DNA from: Dipylidium caninum
Taxonomy: Eukaryota; Platyhelminthes; Cestoda; Cyclophyllidea; Dipylidiidae
DNA length: 64,000 bases
Reading direction: 5' to 3'
Assembly: GCA_017562135.1 (NCBI GenBank)
Contig: QEYB01000625.1
Coordinates: forward strand, 1 to 64,000
Below the pieces are notes generated by a model that saw nothing but the letters and a program-made list of their open reading frames with translations, was not told where the DNA came from and ran no database searches. The translations under genes were made by a program, and so were the position numbers. Below, piece after piece: positions 62,035-64,000 of this stretch. Position 1 is the first letter of the stretch, and each line of letters begins with the position of its first letter.

Positions 62035-63267
62035 CTTCTCCGTCGCATGTCTTCTCCCCAACTTACTTTCCCTTAGACTCCTCTGTTTCTTGTTATGGCC
62101 TGACTACGCCATCATGGTGCAGTTTTGAGAGATTATATTGGATGAAGTGGAGACCATCTCAGGCTTTCTCAGCAACGATTAGGCTGAGGCACATCACCAC
62201 TACGTTAGACAACCTGCATCATGCACCGTTGTCAATGCGGCAATGACTGCGGCACAATGGTCTGTTGGTGCTAAACTTCGTTTACCCTTCAAAGACAGGT
62301 TTGTCGTGAGTTCCATTGTAAGTAATTGATGCAGTCAGTGAAAGAGTGGACTAACCCATACTGTCAACTGTGGTACCGTTTCTGTTGTGGAAGGTCACAA
62401 TTCCAAAGAAAGAAAACATGGATCTCTAACAGATTGCTTGAAATCGTACACGCAAGTAATTAGTAAGTCATCAAAGTAGTGGGCCTTCTGGGATGGTCGG
62501 TCGCGAGATATATGCACAAATGACATAGTGCTTCTCTCAAATACAACCGCATTACACCATCCTGCATGTCGCATTCTGGTCATCTAATTAGAAAATCTCT
62601 GTTCTTCGTGCGTGCTCTACCTCTCCACCATTTTTGGTAAAAAGAACTCTGTATTTGCACCGAGGGCTCAACATGAGGTAAATGACAAACACTATAAGCC
62701 ACTATTGAGCGGAGTGCAGGACGAACCTGTTTCGTATGCAAAAGCGCGTCTCCTAACACCCATTCAGGAACAAACTTAACTGAGTCGATTTGCTCGTGGC
62801 AGTACTATGACCAGAGGGTAGGCGTTGCGCTCTCACATCCCTTTGCCTCCATTTCTTCGCCTAAGAGTCGGCAACAAGACATATTTCTTCAGCTGTCACT
62901 GCTACCACCACAACCACCACCACCACCACCACCACCACCACAAACGCTTACTCTTCTCGCACACATTCCTCCCACTTAATAACTCTTTCTCTGAGCTGCA
63001 ACGTCATGCATTATCGTTTGTTGCATTGCTTAAGAGCACAGGCGTGCCACGGTTGGAGAAACGTGAAGGTTGCGATGGAGAGCGCCAAGGCGGAAGCTCT
63101 GTGGTTCGAAGTTACCAGCTGACTTAGTTAACATGGCTCCAAACAGGACTTCAATTTACCGGATTTACACCACTGTGGCGCATTCATACACCTCTAACGT
63201 GTGTTCATCAGCATGATACGTCCACTGGTCGAGCAATAAGGCGAAATGACACGCAAATGTCATTATC
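61433..63267 (+). repeat. 1.8-kb direct duplication, copy 2 (partner 55583-57397)
   Basis: This copy contains the working GT14 last exon. Relative to copy 1 it has the extra C at the LFVNKF junction, one extra C before AAGTGCGATACC that leads to the stop at 62032-62034, and about 20 extra bases near 62216. Both boundaries are sharp: the bases after CATTATC differ completely (GTGAACGG here, AACCATG in copy 1). Confidence 0.92.
62903..62941 (+). repeat. ACC microsatellite, copy 2
   Basis: This is the counterpart of 57034-57072 within the duplicated block, ending CACCACAAACGC instead of CACCAACGC. It yields a spurious histidine-run frame at 62825-63127. Confidence 0.85.
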
Positions 63268-64000
63268 GTGAACGGGGCTATGTTCGAAATAAGGGAATTC
63301 AGGGAGAACTGAGAGAGGTCACATAGTTGACGGCGGTGATGTTATCCACAGTACGCTTGATGTTCGTCCCTCCTGTTAATAAACCAAGTTGGTTTTTGAA
63401 CTATAGTCAATGGTTCACTAAGTGACAGCTTAATCAAGTGAGATGTTCGATATTCAGACATACCCCTCCCCTACCCCAATGGAAGTTAGAGGTACGTGGT
63501 AACGTGGTCTACCCTGGTTTGTTAGTACGTTTAAGTCAGTATACTTAGTTGGTCGCTGATGCTGAGGAGAAAGTGACTGTTCCATAAACAGTGGATAAGA
63601 CTGGTGGATCTTCAAAACTGATGGAGGCCGACGAATGTCGCCCCCAGTTAGATGATTCCAATGGAGCATTTTGCCGTTATCCATACCCAGGTTTTGATGT
63701 TTGTTATGGGGGAGATAAGCCCCGGCAGTTTGCTACGCAACAGACAAGGTAAACAACCACGCGCATTCAAAATGACTTATGGACAGAATAAACTCCATGC
63801 ACGAAGGGAAGCACAAGGGGAAATTCCTTAATTGTGGGAGTATAAAGGGAATCACTGCGGAATAATCGTTGAGGCTGGGAAGGTATTTTAAGGACGATAG
63901 AATTTAGCATTAACTCAAAGATACTCTTAGTTCTAGTTATAAACTCAGTTGCTATCTGCAAAAGATTATTTTTGAATTTCGCCGAATGCTAACTGGTTTT
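63268..64000. other. Unique end of the window, nothing recognised
   Basis: The sequence after the duplication has no recognised gene. An AATAAA at about 63378 is a possible but distant polyadenylation signal for GT14, about 1.3 kb beyond its stop. Confidence 0.35.

Noticed and set aside
1..64000. Retrotransposon or DNA transposon genes, CRISPR arrays
   Set aside because: No reverse transcriptase, integrase or transposase motif was found. The only FADDD-type motif belongs to GT43, and there are no regularly spaced short repeats.

Overview
The window looks like nuclear DNA of a parasitic flatworm, with a tapeworm as the best guess. Coding exons are few and separated by GT-AG introns (82 bp to about 2 kb), there is no bacterial-style gene packing, and most of the sequence is duplicated non-coding DNA. 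The phylum call is an inference from gene structure and divergence, because no decisive marker such as rRNA or a full ribosomal protein gene is present.

Three protein-coding genes can be assembled exon by exon, all in the last 26 kb. All three are predicted type II Golgi glycosyltransferases of different families. A GT31 beta-1,3-glycosyltransferase lies on the minus strand (38219-39793, 2 exons, 453 aa). A GT43 beta-1,3-glucuronyltransferase lies on the minus strand (46618-48046, 4 exons, 266 aa). A GT14 core-2-like beta-1,6-N-acetylglucosaminyltransferase lies on the plus strand (57673-62034, 4 exons, 429 aa). In each the exon phases agree and the family motifs are present. Such enzymes would work one after another on O-glycans and proteoglycan linkers in the Golgi; whether these three share a pathway is not shown.

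The rest is dominated by duplication. (a) A diverged direct duplication links about 160-5760 with about 48330-53220; each copy carries a dead copy of GT43 exon 3. (b) Several inverted pairs are present: 7145-8755 with 34148-35750 (continued inward by a more diverged part, 9250-9930 with 32950-33640), 10527-11070 with 14430-14973, about 17930-18730 with 21200-22690, 12898-13125 with 41105-41357, and 44505-46190 with 51140-52835. The last pair encloses the whole GT43 gene. (c) Direct pairs are 15602-15899 with 17308-17604, 13280-13430 with 13684-13832, and 55583-57397 with 61433-63267. The last is about 98% identical by eye and puts a broken spare copy of the GT14 last exon 5.85 kb upstream of the real one.

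Two decayed, intron-free copies of ribosomal protein L24 sit in the large inverted repeat. The first 38 kb holds no gene I can name. It contains repeats, the L24 pseudogenes, one possible first coding exon (35843-35885) and a few unexplained open frames. Gene-poor stretches are listed so that the map is complete.
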